Shown here: positions 40,139 through 48,371 of the stretch, one piece after another
How the letters are laid out: each line of letters starts with the position of its first letter
Numbering within the stretch: position 1 is the stretch's first letter
Assembly: GCA_963770315.1 (NCBI GenBank)
Contig: CAVYPC010000002.1
Span: 806,001 to 870,000 of the forward strand
Direction of reading: 5' to 3'
DNA from: VRUE01 sp963770315
Lineage (GTDB): Bacteria > Actinomycetota > Thermoleophilia > Solirubrobacterales > 70-9
Length of the DNA stretch: 64,000 bases
Made by a program: the position numbers and the translations under genes
The notes under the pieces: generated by a model
Databases searched by the model: none
What the model was told of the DNA's origin: nothing
What the model saw: the letters and a program-made list of their open reading frames with translations, nothing else

Positions 40139-40648
40139 ATGGACGTCGAGACCGCGATTCGCACTCGCCGCACCCACAAGGCCTTCGGGCCCGAGCCGCT
40201 CTCGCGCGAGCAGATCGGGGAGCTGCTCGAGCTGGCGCGCTGGGCGCCGAACCACAACCTGACCGCCCCCTGGCGCTTCCGGGTGATCGGGCCGCGGGCG
40301 CTGGAGCGGCTGAAGGAGGTCGCCGGGCCCGAGGGCGCCGCCAAGCTCGACCGCGCCCCGACCCTCATCGTCGTCTCCTGCGCGCTCGGCGAGGACCCGG
40401 TCCAAAACGAGGAGGACCTCCACGCCACCGCGGTCGCCTCCTACATCGTCCTGCTCGCCGCCCACGCTCGCGGCCTCGCCGGCTACTGGCGCACCCCGGG
40501 CTTGCTGCGTTCCGCCGAGGGGCGCGCGGCGGTCGGCCTCCCGGACGGGGAGCGCTTCGTCGGCCTCCTCCATCTGGGTCGCCAGCGACAGGAAAAAGAG
40601 CCGCCAGAGCGACCGCCGGTCGAGCAGGCGACGACCTATCTCGACTGA
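40139..40648 (+). CDS. nitroreductase-family FMN oxidoreductase
   Basis: 169 aa. AIRTRRTHKAFGPEPLSREQ is the N-terminal FMN phosphate-binding RRS/T motif, ELARWAPNHNLTAPWRFRVI the second flavin-contact stretch. Short relative to most members (about 190-220 aa); resembles the YdjA/TdsD-like minimal group. Such enzymes reduce nitro groups or quinones with NAD(P)H; the substrate is unknown. Its TGA overlaps the ATG of glpD by one base. Confidence 0.82.
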   Translation: MDVETAIRTRRTHKAFGPEPLSREQIGELLELARWAPNHNLTAPWRFRVIGPRALERLKEVAGPEGAAKLDRAPTLIVVSCALGEDPVQNEEDLHATAVASYIVLLAAHARGLAGYWRTPGLLRSAEGRAAVGLPDGERFVGLLHLGRQRQEKEPPERPPVEQATTYLD

Positions 40649-42327
40649 TGCTGACCCGCGCCGCAGCCCTGGAGGAGATCGCCGGCAAGCGCTTCGAGGT
40701 GCTCGTGGTCGGCGGCGGCGTCACCGGCGCCGGGGTCGCCCTCGACGCTGCTTCGCGCGGCTACTCGGTGGCGCTGTTGGAGCGCGGCGACTACGCCATC
40801 GGCACCTCCAGCCGCTCCTCGAAGATGGTCCACGGCGGGCTCCGCTACCTGCAGAACCTCGACCTCGGCCTGGTCCGGGAGGCGCTGCTGGAGAGGCAGC
40901 TGATGGTGCAGCTGGCACCGCACCTGGTCTACCCGACGCCGTTCATCGTCCCCTCCTTCGCCGACGAGCCCCGCGATCGCAAACTCGGGCTGGGCCTGAA
41001 CATGTACGACGTGATGGCGACCACCCGGGTCGGTCGCAGCCGCCGCGAGATGCGCTCCTCCAAGGATGCCGACGAGAGCTACTACTGGTCGCCGGACCGC
41101 CATCGCACGATTGACCGCGACGAGGTGCTGGAGCTGGTCCCCGCGCTGGAGCCGCGCGACCCCGGCAGCGCCTATCTCTTCTACGACTGCCAGACCGACG
41201 ACGTGCGACTGGTGTTCACGATCCTCGGCGAGGCCGAGCGCTTCGGCGCGGTGATGCTGAACGGGGCCGAGGTGACCGAGGTGCTGTCGCGCGGCGGTCG
41301 CGCCGTCGGCGTCGCAGCGGTCGAGGCGGAGTCGGGCGAGCGTTTCGAGGTCGAGGCCGAGAACGTGGTCAACGCGACCGGCGTCTGGGCCGACCGCCTC
41401 GGCTCCGAGGTGGCCGAGGAGGAGGACGTGCCGCGGATATCGCCCAGCCGCGGAACCCACGTCCTGCTCGACCGCGACGACCTCTCCACCGGCAGCGCCG
41501 CCTGCATCGTTCCGGCCGGCGAGGGGCGCGCGATCTTCGCCCTGCCCTGGTACGGGCGCACTCTGGTCGGCACCACCGACAACGACTACGAGGGCGACGT
41601 CGACCACCCTCGCCCCGGCGAGGAGGACGTCGAGTACCTGCTTGACGCGGTCAACGCCTTCTTCGGGGTCTCGCTGAGCGACTCCGATCTGGTCGGCGCC
41701 TACGCCGGCGTGCGGCCGCTGCTCTCGACCGGGGACCCGAAGAAGTCGGTCGACATCTCGCGCAAAGCGGAGCTGTATGAGACCTCGTCGGGGATGCTGA
41801 CGATCACCGGCGGCAAGCTCACCACCTGGCGGCGGATGGCGAAGCAGACGGTCGACCGCCTGGTCGAGCGCGAGGGCCGCGAGGCGTCCTGCCATACGGC
41901 CGAGATCCCGCTCGGGATGGATGCGCGGCCGCAGGATCTCGAAGCGCCGGCCGGGGTGGGGGAGGAGGCGGTCGCCCAGCTCGCCTTCCGCTACGGGCAC
42001 GCAGCGCGGGCCGTGCTGGAGCTGGCCCGCGGGGACTCGAAGCTGGCGGCGCCGATCGTCCCCGGCCGCCCCGACCTGCTCGCCGAGGTGGCGATCGCGG
42101 CGCGGCTGGAGCAGGCGCGATCTGTCGCCGACGTGCTGCTGCGCCGCACCAGGCTCGGCCTGCTGGCCGCGCCACAGCTGCGCGGCGACGACGCCGTCCG
42201 CCCGGTCGCCGAGGTGCTTGGCGCCGAGCTCGGCTGGTCGCGGCGGCAGGCCAAGCGCGAGGCTGAGGCTTGGCCCGCGGCCGCCGCCGAGGCGGGCATC
42301 GATCCGGCGGCGACGGCGAACGTCTAA
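40648..42327 (+). CDS. glpD: FAD-dependent glycerol-3-phosphate dehydrogenase
   Basis: 559 aa, the usual length. FAD-binding VVGGGVTGAGVALDAASRGY near residue 20, followed by ERGDYAIGTSSRSSKMVHGG and LRYLQ, the GlpD signature. Further conserved motifs: VNATGVWAD, ISPSRGTHVLLD, FALPWYGRTLVGTTD, AYAGVRPLL and ITGGKLTTWRRMA. It oxidises glycerol-3-phosphate to dihydroxyacetone phosphate and passes electrons to the quinone pool at the membrane. No glycerol kinase or facilitator is adjacent. Confidence 0.95.
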   Translation: MLTRAAALEEIAGKRFEVLVVGGGVTGAGVALDAASRGYSVALLERGDYAIGTSSRSSKMVHGGLRYLQNLDLGLVREALLERQLMVQLAPHLVYPTPFIVPSFADEPRDRKLGLGLNMYDVMATTRVGRSRREMRSSKDADESYYWSPDRHRTIDRDEVLELVPALEPRDPGSAYLFYDCQTDDVRLVFTILGEAERFGAVMLNGAEVTEVLSRGGRAVGVAAVEAESGERFEVEAENVVNATGVWADRLGSEVAEEEDVPRISPSRGTHVLLDRDDLSTGSAACIVPAGEGRAIFALPWYGRTLVGTTDNDYEGDVDHPRPGEEDVEYLLDAVNAFFGVSLSDSDLVGAYAGVRPLLSTGDPKKSVDISRKAELYETSSGMLTITGGKLTTWRRMAKQTVDRLVEREGREASCHTAEIPLGMDARPQDLEAPAGVGEEAVAQLAFRYGHAARAVLELARGDSKLAAPIVPGRPDLLAEVAIAARLEQARSVADVLLRRTRLGLLAAPQLRGDDAVRPVAEVLGAELGWSRRQAKREAEAWPAAAAEAGIDPAATANV

Positions 42328-42349
42328 GCCCTTCAATAACCTGCCGCTC

Positions 42350-43171
42350 GTGAACAAATCCGAACTTGAGTCCAAGCACCTGGCCGAGCTGCACGAGCTC
42401 GCCGCCGATGCCGGCGTCGAGCGCTACCGCATGCTTTCCCGCCCCGAGCTGATTGGGAAGCTCGCAGGCGGGGAGTCGAAAGCCGGGCCGAAGCCAAAAG
42501 GCGAGCGCGGTGGGGGCGACTCCGGGCAACGCCGGCAGCGCGATCGCAGCCGCAAGCCTCGCGATGGACGGGGAGAGCGTGAACCGCGCAGCGAGCCGAA
42601 TGGCGACCGCGAGCGGCGACCTGCGCCTCGCCGCGAGCCCGCCCCAACCGCGCCGGCTGCCGCCAAGCCGGTATCGCCCGCCGCGGCGGCATCGGAGCGC
42701 CCGAAACGAAAACGACGCCGTCGCTGGGGACGCCGTCCCAAGGGCGTGCGGGTCCATGACCTGCTCCTGCCGGCTGGATCGGGCCGCCAGGCGATCGTCT
42801 ATGCCGAGAGCCGCGAGGGCTGCACCGCGCTCCTGCGCGAAGTCGCGGCAGAGCTTTCCGCGGCGGAGCGGGGGCCCGATCCGATCGCCCTGCTCGTCGA
42901 CCCGACACCCGAGGAGCTCGCCGATTGGAAGCGTGAGGCGCCCAAGGCGGAGATCGTCTCCGCCGGCAAGGCCCAGCACGCCGAGGACGCCCTCGCACAG
43001 GCTCGGTCCCGCGCCGGCGGGGGTGAGGACGTGATCGTCCTGATCGACTCCCTGAGTCGCTTCGCCGAGACCTTCGGCGACGCCGACGGCGCACGCGAGC
43101 TCTTCGACGCCGGTGCCGCCGGTGCAGGCAACGGCTCGCTGACGGTTGTCGCTGCCCTAGAGCGCTCCTGA
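42350..43171 (+). CDS. Rho-like protein lacking a Walker A motif
   Basis: 273 aa, GTG start. Residues about 5-40 are a Rho N-terminal (SAP-like) helix bundle, ELHELAADAGVERYRMLSRP. Residues about 45-130 are a basic, disordered Arg/Pro/Ala stretch as in actinobacterial Rho. Residues about 135-273 align with the Rho ATPase core: VHDLLLPAGSGRQAIVYAES lies where the P-loop should be but has no GKT, and VIVLIDSLSRFAETF then GSLTVVAALERS match the Walker B and following strand. It stops there, missing the R and Q loops. A non-catalytic Rho paralogue or RNA-binding protein is likely. Confidence 0.7.
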   Translation: MNKSELESKHLAELHELAADAGVERYRMLSRPELIGKLAGGESKAGPKPKGERGGGDSGQRRQRDRSRKPRDGRGEREPRSEPNGDRERRPAPRREPAPTAPAAAKPVSPAAAASERPKRKRRRRWGRRPKGVRVHDLLLPAGSGRQAIVYAESREGCTALLREVAAELSAAERGPDPIALLVDPTPEELADWKREAPKAEIVSAGKAQHAEDALAQARSRAGGGEDVIVLIDSLSRFAETFGDADGARELFDAGAAGAGNGSLTVVAALERS

Positions 43172-43295
43172 TCGGTCCGCCTGGCGAGGGCCGGACCAAG
43201 CGGGGCTAGGACGAGGGAGCCGGAGTAGTCCTCTACTTCGGCGACCGAGGACACCGCCCCGCGCAGTGTCCGGGGCCGCCAGGCGGACCGATCAG
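43168..43295. repeat. 128-bp palindrome covering the gap between two convergent genes
   Basis: Outer perfect 19-bp stem, CTGATCGGTCCGCCTGGCG at 43168-43186 and its complement at 43277-43295. Inner stems CCGGAC/GTCCGG and GCGGGGC/GCCCCGC, and a central hairpin (43219-43242). The TGA stops of both flanking genes lie within the two copies of the outer arm. It probably acts as a bidirectional transcript end; there is no T-run. Confidence 0.85.
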
Positions 43296-43774
43296 CGGCG
43301 GTAGGCGATGCGGCGCCAGGAAGGCTCTTTGGAGAGCTCGATCAGCTCGTGACTGCGATCGGGCTGGACGTAGCCGAAGGTCTGGGTGGTCTCGTCGAAG
43401 ACGACGTCCAGCTCGCCCTCCTTGACCCGCTGGTCGAGCCAGGCGCCGCGGAAGACGAGGCGGCGCAGCCAGTGGACGAGGCTGCGATTGGTGGGGCCGA
43501 CCAGATCCTCCCAGTTGAGGTTGATGTGCTCGCCCAGCTCGGAGGCCGGCTCGGAAATCTCGCCGTTGACGGCCAGGTCGAGCAGATCGTCGAGCTCCTC
43601 GCGGCTCAGCCCCTGCTGGACGAAGCCGAGTTTGACCGCGGCCTGCTCGACGCGCTGGCCGAAGTCTTCCTCGTTGAAGGCAAAGCGGAGCTCGCCGTAC
43701 TCGAGCACGTAGTCGGAGCCAGACTCGTAGTTCCCTCTGCGGGTCGTCTTCTTATTCATTGAGTTGAAGCCCAT
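43292..43774 (-). CDS. conserved-looking protein of unknown function
   Basis: 160 aa from ATG 43774; ATG 43760 (MNKKTTRRGN) is an alternative and neither has a clear ribosome-binding site. Acidic and soluble, with YESGSDYVLEYGELRFAFNE, FGQRVEQAAVKLGFVQQG and LSREELDDLLDLAVNGE. No domain that I recognise. The stop codon lies in the convergent palindrome. Confidence 0.6.
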   Translation of the reverse strand: MGFNSMNKKTTRRGNYESGSDYVLEYGELRFAFNEEDFGQRVEQAAVKLGFVQQGLSREELDDLLDLAVNGEISEPASELGEHINLNWEDLVGPTNRSLVHWLRRLVFRGAWLDQRVKEGELDVVFDETTQTFGYVQPDRSHELIELSKEPSWRRIAYRR

Positions 43775-43957
43775 CTACCGTCGCTAGCCCAGCGAACGGC
43801 AGGTGTTGGATCATGCCTGTCATCGTAGCCCGGTGCCTCTAGGGGACGACCGCTGAAAGAGGTTTTGCGCCGAAGGCCCGCGACGTTGCCGCCTGACTGG
43901 AGAGCAAGGCTGGGCATAGAGGGGGAGAGAAACGACGGCCCCGGTGCTTTAGAGGCC

Positions 43958-44254
43958 ATGTCCGCTTGCCGCCTGCGCGATCTTCCGTTGACGATCGTCC
44001 TCGGCCACGAGGTGCGCGTCGCCGCCGGCCTCCGCGCTCGCCTGCTCGGCCTGTCTCGCCTCGATCGCGAGCGGGCAGGGGCGGGGCTGCTGCTCCCCCG
44101 CTGCGCCAGCGTTCACACCTTCGGCATGCGCTTCGCGCTCGATCTCGTCTTCCTCGACGCGGACGGCGGGGTCTGCTCGCTGAGGCGGAAGGTGCCGCCG
44201 CGTCGTTTTGCCTGGGATCGCCAGGCGAGCGCGGTTCTCGAGTTGCCCGCTTAG
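43958..44254 (+). CDS. DUF192 protein
   Basis: 98 aa from ATG 43958; an upstream in-frame ATG at 43865 adds 31 residues that do not fit the family. RVAAGLRARLLGLSRL, then AGLLLPRCASVHTFGMRFALD and VFLDADGGVCSL are the DUF192 pattern (a small beta-barrel, function unsettled). In other actinobacteria DUF192 genes are often near tad/pilus genes, which matches the tad genes downstream. Confidence 0.75.
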   Translation: MSACRLRDLPLTIVLGHEVRVAAGLRARLLGLSRLDRERAGAGLLLPRCASVHTFGMRFALDLVFLDADGGVCSLRRKVPPRRFAWDRQASAVLELPA

Positions 44255-44323
44255 TCCGGTTTTATCGCCGCGCCGCGGCCACGGAGGGGGGAGAACTTTG
44301 GCGGCTGCGCCCTTAGAGAGGGC

Positions 44324-45037
44324 ATGTTGCCTCAGAGAAGAGAAATCGCCAGCGTGGTCGTCTGCGAGGACGACACGCCGACGCTGGAGCTCCTCTGCGA
44401 CCACCTGGTGGCCGACCGCTTCGGCGTCCTGCCGGCCCCCAGCGCTTCCGACGCGCTGCGGCTCTGCCGGTACAAGCAGCCGGACCTGATGCTCCTCGAT
44501 CTGACCCTTCCCGATGCCTCTGGGCTCGACGTGCTGCAGGAGATTCGCGAAGCCGACGGGGTCTCCTCCCGCTTTGACCCGCGCCTGCCGGTGATCGTCC
44601 TGACCGGGCGCGCCGCCGCCGAGGACCGCGTGCGCGGGCTCGAGTTCGGCGCCGACGACTATGTGGTCAAGCCGTTTCACTACGGCGAGCTGAGGGCGCG
44701 GATCGCGGCGGTGTTGCGACGGGTCGAGCAGCGGCGCAGCGGCCCGCTGCGGGTGGGGGACGTCGTCGTCGACCCAGGGCGGCGCCGGGCCTGGGTTGGC
44801 AGGCGGGAGGTGCAGCTCTCCAAGAAGGAGTTCTCGCTGCTGCGGGTGCTGGCCACCGACCCGCACCGGGTCTTCTCCAAGCGCGAGCTGCTGGGCGAGG
44901 TTTGGGGATACAGGACACCGACCAAGACGCGCACGCTCGACTCGCACGCGAGCCGGCTGCGGCGCAAACTGGACCCGGAGAGCGCCCGCTTCGTGATCAA
45001 CTGCTGGGGCGTCGGATATCGCCTCCTCGACGGATGA
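44324..45037 (+). CDS. OmpR/PhoB-family response regulator
   Basis: 237 aa. Receiver domain: acidic pair in VVVCEDD, phosphoacceptor Asp in LMLLDLTLPDASGLD, Thr in VIVLTGR and Lys in YVVKPF. The C-terminal winged helix (VQLSKKEFSLLRVLA, LDSHASRLRRKLD, CWGVGYRLL) binds DNA. It is coupled to the histidine kinase by ATGA overlap and begins an apparent operon running into tad pilus genes, so it may control surface attachment. Confidence 0.92.
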   Translation: MLPQRREIASVVVCEDDTPTLELLCDHLVADRFGVLPAPSASDALRLCRYKQPDLMLLDLTLPDASGLDVLQEIREADGVSSRFDPRLPVIVLTGRAAAEDRVRGLEFGADDYVVKPFHYGELRARIAAVLRRVEQRRSGPLRVGDVVVDPGRRRAWVGRREVQLSKKEFSLLRVLATDPHRVFSKRELLGEVWGYRTPTKTRTLDSHASRLRRKLDPESARFVINCWGVGYRLLDG

Positions 45038-45762
45038 CCGAGCTCGCCGAGATCGTCGCCGGCTGGCCGCTCGCCGCCACGATGGCCGCTGTTGTCGCGG
45101 CGCAGGGCCTGCGTGCTGGTCGCCGCCGTAGTGCCCTCAACGAGGCCCTGCACGAGCTGCGCCGGCCGCTGCAGGCAATTGCCCTTGCCGGCGGCGGGGA
45201 GGCCGACTCGCCGCCGGTGTTGGAGGGCTCGCTGCGGATGGCCGCCGCGGCGCTGGAGCGGCTCGACCGCGAGGTCAACGGCGGCGCGCTGCAGCGGCCC
45301 GTGGAAGAGGTGGAGGTGCGGCCGCTGGTGGAAGCGGCGGTGCGGCGCTGGCGGGCGCGGGCGAACCTCGCCAGCGGCTCGCTGAACCTGCGCTGGCGGG
45401 CCGGGCGGGCGGTGGTGATCGGCGACCGGGTTGAGCTCGCGCAGGCGCTCGACAACCTGCTCGTCAACGCGATCGAGCACGGGGGTCCGGCGATCTCCGT
45501 CGACGCCCGTCCGCACAAGGGGCGGGTGCGGATCGTGATCGCCGATTCCGGTCGCGCCTCGCGTCCCACCACGCGCCGGGATACGCCGGCCGACGTGATC
45601 GCTCGTCTCTCCGGCCATCGCCGCAGGGGCCACGGCCTGACAGTGGTGAGGCAGGTGGCGACGGCGCACGAGGGTCGCTTCGCGCTGCGGCGCTCCGAGC
45701 GCGGTTCGCTTGCCCTGCTCGAGCTCCCGCTGGCGGGCGTGGGGAGCTCGCTGGTGGCATGA
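45034..45762 (+). CDS. small sensor histidine kinase
   Basis: 242 aa from ATG 45034. One N-terminal hydrophobic stretch (IVAGWPLAATMAAVVAAQGL) and no sensor domain. Phosphoacceptor His40 in LHELRRPLQAIAL; ATP-binding N box LDNLLVNAIEHG, G1-like IVIADSGR, and G2-like RRGHGLTVVRQVA. It phosphorylates the regulator just upstream. How it senses a signal is unclear given the missing sensor part. The next gene overlaps its stop by 4 nt. Confidence 0.85.
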   Translation: MTELAEIVAGWPLAATMAAVVAAQGLRAGRRRSALNEALHELRRPLQAIALAGGGEADSPPVLEGSLRMAAAALERLDREVNGGALQRPVEEVEVRPLVEAAVRRWRARANLASGSLNLRWRAGRAVVIGDRVELAQALDNLLVNAIEHGGPAISVDARPHKGRVRIVIADSGRASRPTTRRDTPADVIARLSGHRRRGHGLTVVRQVATAHEGRFALRRSERGSLALLELPLAGVGSSLVA

Positions 45763-46412
45763 GCCGGCGCAGGCGAGCCCTCGGGTTCCTGCTGCTGGCG
45801 CTGCTCGCGGCAGCCGTGGCGGCGGCTATCGCCGATGGCTACGGAGCGAGCGCCGTGCGCGGCTACGGTCCGTTGCGGCCAGTCGTCGTCCTCTCCGCGG
45901 ACATCCCCGCCGGACGGCGGATCGGGCCGCGGCTGGTAGGTGCGGATCTGGAGCTGCGGCGGGTGCCGGTGCGGTTCGCGCCGCCAGGCGCGCTCTCCTC
46001 GCCTGCACAGGCGCTTGGCCTTTTCTCCCGGGCGCCGCTGCCCGCCGGCTCGTACCTGCTCGGCGCGCAGCTCGGCATTGCGAAGGAGCACCGGGCCGCG
46101 GGGCATCGCCTCGGCCGCGGCAGGCGGCCGGTCGAGATCGCCGTCAGCGGCGCGGATGCATTGTTGTCCGCCGGCCCGGCGTCCGGTTCGAGGGTGGACG
46201 TGGTGGTGACCAGCGAACCGGCCGGTGCGGGTCCGGGTCGAACCTACGTCGCGGCAGCCGGTGTCCCTCTGCTGGCGCTGAGGCCGGGCGCCGAAGGCCC
46301 TGGGCCGGGGACGACGGCTGCGGCGACCCTGGGACTGACGAGGGGCCAGGCATTGCGGCTGATCGCCGCCGAGAGCTTCGCCCGCAAGGTGACGCTGCTG
46401 CCGGGCGGCTAG
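45759..46412 (+). CDS. CpaB-like SAF-domain protein of the tad locus
   Basis: 217 aa. N-terminal helix (ALGFLLLALLAAAVAAAIADG) then an SAF domain: VVVLSADIPAGRRIGPRLVG, a pattern shared by CpaB/RcpC and flagellar FlgA. The C-terminal part (GSRVDVVVTSEPAG, TLGLTRGQALRLIAAESFAR) matches RcpC/CpaB. In tad systems it is an inner-membrane-anchored assembly protein. ATGA overlap with the kinase and 4 bp to cpaF. Confidence 0.75.
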   Translation: MSRRRRALGFLLLALLAAAVAAAIADGYGASAVRGYGPLRPVVVLSADIPAGRRIGPRLVGADLELRRVPVRFAPPGALSSPAQALGLFSRAPLPAGSYLLGAQLGIAKEHRAAGHRLGRGRRPVEIAVSGADALLSAGPASGSRVDVVVTSEPAGAGPGRTYVAAAGVPLLALRPGAEGPGPGTTAAATLGLTRGQALRLIAAESFARKVTLLPGG

Positions 46413-46416
46413 TTCA

Positions 46417-47517
46417 GTGGAAGCGAGACAGCGGCACCTGGAGGAGCTGGCGGGTTCGCTGCGGGCCCGCCTGGTCGAGATGCGCCGCGAAGCGGCCGCG
46501 TCGAGCGCGGGGCCCGGCGGCGGGCTCGACCTGCAGGTGCGCGAGCTGGTCGAGGGGGAGGCGGCACTGCTCGGCGCCGAGGATCGCGAGGCGTTGGTGG
46601 CCCGGGTGCTGCGCGACACGGTCGGGCTCGGGCCGCTGGAGGACCTGCTTGGCGACCCCACGGTCGAGGAGGTGATGGTCAACGGGCCGCACCGGGTCTA
46701 CGTCGAGCGCGCGGGGCGGATCGAAGCGGTCGAGGCGTGCTTTGCCGACGAGGAGGAGCTGCGCAATGCGATCGAGCGGATCCTCGCCCCGCTCGGTCGC
46801 CGCATCGACGAGCTCAGCCCGATGGTCGACGCCCGGCTCGCCGACGGCTCGCGGGTCAACGCGGTGATCCCGCCGCTGGCTATCGACGGGCCGGCGCTCT
46901 CGATCCGGCGCTTCGGCGCCGTCCGCCCGGGACCGCGCGAGCTGGTCGAGCTGGGAACGCTGACCGAGGACCAGCTCCACCTGCTCGAGGAGGCCGTCGG
47001 CGAGCGACGCAGCGTCCTCGTCAGCGGCGGTACCGGCTCCGGCAAGACGACTCTGCTCAACGCCCTCTCCGGTTTCGTTTCCCCACGGGAGCGGGTGGTG
47101 ACGATCGAGGACGCGGCCGAGCTGCGCCTGCAGGGGCGGCACGTCGTGCGCCTGGAGAGCCGGCCGGCCGGGATCGAGGGAAGGGGGGAGGTGACGATTC
47201 GCGACCTGCTTCGCAACGCGCTGCGGATGCGGCCCGACCGGATCGTGATCGGCGAGGTACGCGGCGCCGAGGCGCTGGATCTGCTCACGGCGCTCAATAC
47301 GGGACACCGCGGCGCGCTCTCCACCGTGCACGCCAACTCCCCCGCCGATGCGCTCGCCCGGCTGGAGACGCTGGCGCTGATGGCGGGTCTCGGGCTTCCC
47401 CATGAGGCGATCGCAACGCAGGTCCGCCGCGGGATCGACCTCGTCGTCCACCTCGAGCGCCTGCCCGACGGTTCCCGCCGGGCTACGGAGATCGCCGACG
47501 TGGGGGCGGTCGGGTGA
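46417..47517 (+). CDS. cpaF: TadA/CpaF pilus assembly ATPase
   Basis: 366 aa, GTG start. PTVEEVMVNGPHRVYVERAG is the N2-domain signature of CpaF/VirB11. Walker A GGTGSGKT at 204-211, Asp box in VVTIEDAAELRL, Walker B IVIGEVRGAEALD and His box NTGHRGALSTVHANS. The hexameric ATPase powers Flp pilin export and assembly at the inner membrane. It overlaps tadB by GTGA. Confidence 0.93.
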   Translation: MEARQRHLEELAGSLRARLVEMRREAAASSAGPGGGLDLQVRELVEGEAALLGAEDREALVARVLRDTVGLGPLEDLLGDPTVEEVMVNGPHRVYVERAGRIEAVEACFADEEELRNAIERILAPLGRRIDELSPMVDARLADGSRVNAVIPPLAIDGPALSIRRFGAVRPGPRELVELGTLTEDQLHLLEEAVGERRSVLVSGGTGSGKTTLLNALSGFVSPRERVVTIEDAAELRLQGRHVVRLESRPAGIEGRGEVTIRDLLRNALRMRPDRIVIGEVRGAEALDLLTALNTGHRGALSTVHANSPADALARLETLALMAGLGLPHEAIATQVRRGIDLVVHLERLPDGSRRATEIADVGAVG

Positions 47518-48371
47518 CCGACCCCGGCGGCCCGCTGCTGCCTTTGGCCGGCGCGGCCGCGGGTGGCTTGAGTGCGCTCGCGGCTCGCGAAGCCGTGCTG
47601 GCGACCCCGGCCGTGGCGCGCTGGCTGCGGCTCGCCCTGGAGCCGCTGGGCAGGGCTGGGAAAGAGGGCTACGCGCCCTCGACCCTGGAGCGCCGGCGGC
47701 TCGCCGCCGTCGGTGCCGGCGCGGCCCTGGTCGGTGGCTGGCTGTTGGCCGGCGCGGCCGCGGCGGTGCCGCTGGCGGTCGCCGGCCCCGCGCTGGCCGG
47801 CTGGGCGGTGTCGAGCCGCCGCCGTCGCTACCGCCGCGCCGTCGAGCGCGCCCTCCCCGAGGTTGCGGCGGCGGTCGCCGACTCGCTCGCCGCCGGCCGT
47901 TCGCTCCGCGCCTCGCTGCCGGCGGCGACGGCCTCGGTCGATGGCCCGGCCGCGGTCGAGCTGGCTCGTCTCGGGGCGGAGCTGGAGCTGGGCGCGTCGA
48001 CCGTCGAGACGATCGAGGGGTGGCGGCTGCGGATGCGCTCCCCCCGGGTCGACGCCCTTGCCGCGGCGCTGCTCAGTCAACGGAAGGCCGGCGGGGACCT
48101 GGCGGGGCTGCTGCGTCGCTTCGCGGATGGCGCCGCCGAGCGCGACCGCGCCGCCGACGAGGCGAAATCGGCAACCGCCCAGGCGCGCTTCACCGGCCTG
48201 CTGGTGGTCGCGATGCCGAGCGGCGGGGCGCTCTTCGCCGAGCTGATCCAGCCGGGCTTCCTCGCCAAGGTGCTGGGGGCGCCGGCATCGGCGCTGCTGC
48301 TGGCGCTCGCCGCCGCGCTGCAGGCGGTCGGCTTCGTCGCCATCCGGCGCCTCTCGCGGGTGGTCGAGTGA
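47514..48371 (+). CDS. tadB: TadB pilus assembly membrane protein
   Basis: 285 aa, GTG start. A type II secretion F domain: RAVERALPEVAAAVADSLAAGRS begins it and FTGLLVVAMPSGGALFAELI is the following helix. Helices near the N-terminus and both ends of the domain place it in the inner membrane as a platform for CpaF. Overlap with tadC by GTGA. Confidence 0.87.
   Translation: MTDPGGPLLPLAGAAAGGLSALAAREAVLATPAVARWLRLALEPLGRAGKEGYAPSTLERRRLAAVGAGAALVGGWLLAGAAAAVPLAVAGPALAGWAVSSRRRRYRRAVERALPEVAAAVADSLAAGRSLRASLPAATASVDGPAAVELARLGAELELGASTVETIEGWRLRMRSPRVDALAAALLSQRKAGGDLAGLLRRFADGAAERDRAADEAKSATAQARFTGLLVVAMPSGGALFAELIQPGFLAKVLGAPASALLLALAAALQAVGFVAIRRLSRVVE

Noticed and set aside
37676..40573. 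A 965-codon open frame opposite the ECF genes and nitroreductase
   Set aside because: It spans several well-supported genes on the plus strand and is low-complexity; a shadow frame.
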